Position numbers and translations under genes: made by a program
Shown here: positions 63,457 through 64,000 of the stretch, piece by piece
Layout: each line of letters opens with the position of its first letter
Numbering within the stretch: position 1 is the first letter of the stretch
Notes under the pieces: model-generated
The model's input: the letters and a program-made list of their open reading frames with translations, nothing else
Told to the model about the DNA's origin: nothing
Database searches by the model: none
From: Macrobrachium rosenbergii
Lineage: Eukaryota > Arthropoda > Malacostraca > Decapoda > Palaemonidae
NCBI RefSeq assembly: GCF_040412425.1
Contig: NC_089749.1
Location: 36,663,070-36,727,069, forward strand
Length of the DNA: 64,000 nucleotides
Direction of reading: 5' to 3'

Positions 63457-63838
63457 AATGACTTTGAGGCTTCATCATAACATTTCATGGAACTGAAAAT
63501 TACTTATTCACACCATGGCATGGTTTTAATAAATTAACCTGCTGAACAAACTGCAGATTATTCTGCTGTGAAAACAGATGCATTCTTTCATTAGATGATA
63601 TTGCAGTGAATCCTACACCAGAAGTATTTTGAAATGTGGAACCAGTGAATTTCACAAAACCTGATGTAATAAGTAACAAAAAAATACTGACAAGGCTCTG
63701 TAATGTGAAAATACCTTTGAATTTTTAATATTGTCAAGTTCACTTACAAACATACTTTAAAGGAAATGGTCTGTTTCATGCTGAAGATTGGTATCAAGCG
63801 TAAATCTTCAAAAAAATATTAGTTCCATTTTAACTTAC
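63457..63838. other. Intron sequence, nothing recognised
   Basis: Between the MULE target duplication and the next host exon. No repeat or gene seen. Confidence 0.5.
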
Positions 63839-63982
63839 AGACTGTTGCTGCTCTTCCTTTGATAGCTCTGAAGCCCTGGCTTCCATTCGTAGTTGATCAT
63901 TTCGGACAGCTTCTTTTTCTATGGCAGAGAAGTCCTTTTTAACTCTCTGAGCACCAAGGCCACCACCTTTCTTTGCTCCAAG
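63839..63982 (-). CDS. ARFGAP2/3: ArfGAP2/3 exon: GGGLGAQRV-KDF segment
   Basis: Acceptor tgtaatacag|CTT, donor CAGTCT|GTAAGTT. 144 bases, 48 codons, phase 0 on both sides: LGAKKGGGLGAQRVKKDFSA, then IEKEAVRNDQLRMEARASEL and SKEEQQQS. 'KKGGLGAQRV...F..IE..A' is one of the best-conserved blocks of ArfGAP2/3 outside the zinc finger and contributes to coatomer binding in the family. The exons for the finger itself lie beyond the right edge. Confidence 0.95.
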
Positions 63983-64000
63983 CTGTATTACAAAAATATG

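Overview
This is a repeat-dense animal nuclear region carrying one host gene. There is no bacterial-style gene packing, and short exons sit in very long introns full of nested DNA transposons, Penelope-like and LINE retroelements, tRNA-like SINEs and long (TA)n, (GA)n and (AAT)n tracts. The repeat mix (piggyBac, Tigger/pogo, FLYWCH-type MULE, Penelope with GIY-YIG, very long GA/TA microsatellites) suggests a decapod or related malacostracan crustacean. That assignment is an inference from pattern, not from a database match.

Host gene. Six exons on the minus strand (63839-63982, 57629-57759, 30417-30581, 22059-22261, 21573-21802, 20725-20826) join in perfect phase into 325 codons. They encode the central and C-terminal part of an ArfGAP2/ArfGAP3 (Glo3-type) protein, the COPI-linked GTPase activator of Arf1. 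The catalytic ArfGAP zinc-finger exons must lie beyond position 64000. The very last codons after the exon at 20725 were not found. The introns measure 746, 256, 8155, 27047 and 6079 bases from 3' to 5', and nearly everything else right of 20.7 kb sits inside them.

Left region (1-8.3 kb): a decayed Tigger-type transposase (minus strand), then two Penelope-like elements head to head around 3.66 kb. The plus copy is interrupted by a hAT MITE with an 8-base target duplication and by a Tigger-like element.

Middle-left (8.3-19.5 kb): a piggyBac element with 15-base terminal repeats, inflated from about 3 kb to 11 kb by nested insertions. One Tigger-like element holds a mariner. A second Tigger-like element holds another Tigger and a large two-zinc-finger, Cys-rich-tailed transposon of uncertain class (Academ-like is my guess).

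Introns (22-64 kb): copies of a TTAA-flanked element built from 375-base internal tandem units (at 39.1, 47.4 and 60.3 kb, plus a fragment at 25.6 kb); two MULE transposase relics with FLYWCH fingers, one with an exact 9-base target duplication and iterated termini; a hAT relic; an IS630/Tc1-like relic; a LINE; a probable YR/DIRS-type retroelement relic; SINEs; a Harbinger-like MITE; a 570-base palindrome; and hammerhead-like motifs linked to Penelope ends. All transposase reading frames seen are broken, so the transposable elements look inactive as read here. No rRNA, functional tRNA, CRISPR or prokaryotic feature was seen.
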